Position numbers and translations under genes: made by a program
Notes under the pieces: generated by a model
Databases searched by the model: none
What the model saw: the letters and a program-made list of their open reading frames with translations, nothing else
What the model was told of the DNA's origin: nothing
Shown here: in pieces, positions 63,757-64,000 of the stretch
Layout: each line of letters starts with the position of its first letter
How positions within the stretch are numbered: position 1 is the first letter of the stretch
Assembly: GCF_000422545.1 (NCBI RefSeq)
Contig: NZ_KE383873.1
Span: forward strand, 1 to 64,000
DNA: 64,000 nt
Reading direction: 5' to 3'
Source: Desulfocurvibacter africanus subsp. africanus DSM 2603
Lineage (GTDB): Bacteria > Desulfobacterota > Desulfovibrionia > Desulfovibrionales > Desulfovibrionaceae

Positions 63757-63996
63757 CTAGGCTCCCAGGGCTGCCTGGAGTTCTTCCTTGTTGAAGCCCA
63801 CCAGAACCTTACCCCCGACTACCATGGTCGGGAAGGACAGGGCCGGATTGTGCTTTTTGACCTCATCGACCGCCTGCTGGCGTTCCTCGCCCGCGAGCAT
63901 ATCCACATAGGTGCAGTCGTACTCGACGTTGTTGCTTTCCAGGTATTCCTTGGCCTTCTTGCAGTGGATGCAGGTGCTCAGGGCATAAATCTTCAC
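63757..63996 (-). CDS. Glutaredoxin-like protein
   Basis: A 79-residue thioredoxin-fold protein with the active site C9-IH-C12 (STCIHCKKAKEYLE) and the conserved cis-Pro segment FPTMVVGGKVLVGFNKEELQ. It is likely reduced by the downstream FTR-like protein. The visible start is a GTG near the window edge; its ribosome site lies outside, so the exact start is not certain. Confidence 0.88.
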   Translation of the reverse strand: MKIYALSTCIHCKKAKEYLESNNVEYDCTYVDMLAGEERQQAVDEVKKHNPALSFPTMVVGGKVLVGFNKEELQAALGA

Positions 63997-64000
63997 CTTG

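Noticed and set aside
1-64000. tRNA, rRNA, CRISPR, integrase or transposase genes
   Set aside because: Looked for in all gaps; no cloverleaf with tRNA consensus, no regularly spaced repeats and no recombinase frames were seen. The multi-hairpin repeats were considered as tRNA-like but lack the GTTCGA loop.

Overview
The window is a GC-rich bacterial chromosome segment with about 60 genes. Gene content points to an anaerobic, Gram-negative sulfate reducer of the Desulfovibrio / Desulfocurvibacter type. The clues are an LPS assembly lipoprotein (LptE), outer-membrane beta-barrels, a ferredoxin:thioredoxin-reductase catalytic subunit beside a small glutaredoxin, many sensor kinases, an HD-GYP protein, a chemoreceptor, and a lipid/riboflavin/translation gene order that I recall from Desulfovibrionales. 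The organism call is inference; no rRNA, tRNA, CRISPR array, phage or transposase gene is visible.

Layout. 0.3-5.5 kb: DMT transporter, MarC protein, stand-alone receiver, two unknown proteins and a pair of peptide-ABC ATPases. 5.9-12.8 kb (plus strand): trmFO, acyl-ACP thioesterase, chemoreceptor, rhomboid protease, SDR and a small lipoprotein. 13.1-19.9 kb (minus): GH57/DUF3536 glycosidase, a histidine kinase with an N-terminal Rossmann domain, and lon. 20.1-36.8 kb (minus): a nearly continuous run, read from high to low coordinate: yceD, rpmF, plsX, fabH, fabG, acpP, fabF, glyA, dCMP deaminase, ribD, ribE, ribBA, ribH, nusB, leuS, lptE, holA, radC-like, acylphosphatase. It couples ribosome parts, fatty-acid synthesis, one-carbon and deoxynucleotide metabolism, riboflavin synthesis and translation/replication. 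rpmB diverges from its head.

37.5-54.3 kb is accessory and regulatory: a CsgD/LuxR-like regulator, a membrane-bound spermidine-synthase-like protein, an outer-membrane protein with a Met/His-rich exported partner, a hemerythrin-like protein, a sigma-54 response regulator, a TraF-like outer-membrane protein, a VWA lipoprotein with a coiled-coil membrane partner, a hybrid kinase, and a Zra-like pair (periplasmic metal-binding ZraP-like protein plus sensor kinase). The ZraP-like gene has a candidate sigma-54 promoter and two palindromes at activator-like distances. 54.6-64 kb: a NifU-C Fe-S protein, gltX, a second DMT transporter, a degenerate CCA-adding-like HD protein, an HD-GYP protein, an aminotransferase, an orphan ParB-like protein and the FTR/glutaredoxin pair.

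The most distinctive non-coding feature is a ~128-bp interspersed repeat with seven copies (one cut by the window edge). It has imperfect terminal inverted repeats bounded by TA, several internal hairpins and no coding capacity, so it looks like a MITE or a large REP-like element. One copy supplies the stop codon of the gene it abuts, and one lies against a terminator palindrome. No wholly new multi-gene system can be proved from sequence alone; the best candidates are this repeat family, the VWA/coiled-coil membrane pair, the Rossmann-PAS-kinase fusion and the Met/His-rich exported protein with its outer-membrane partner.
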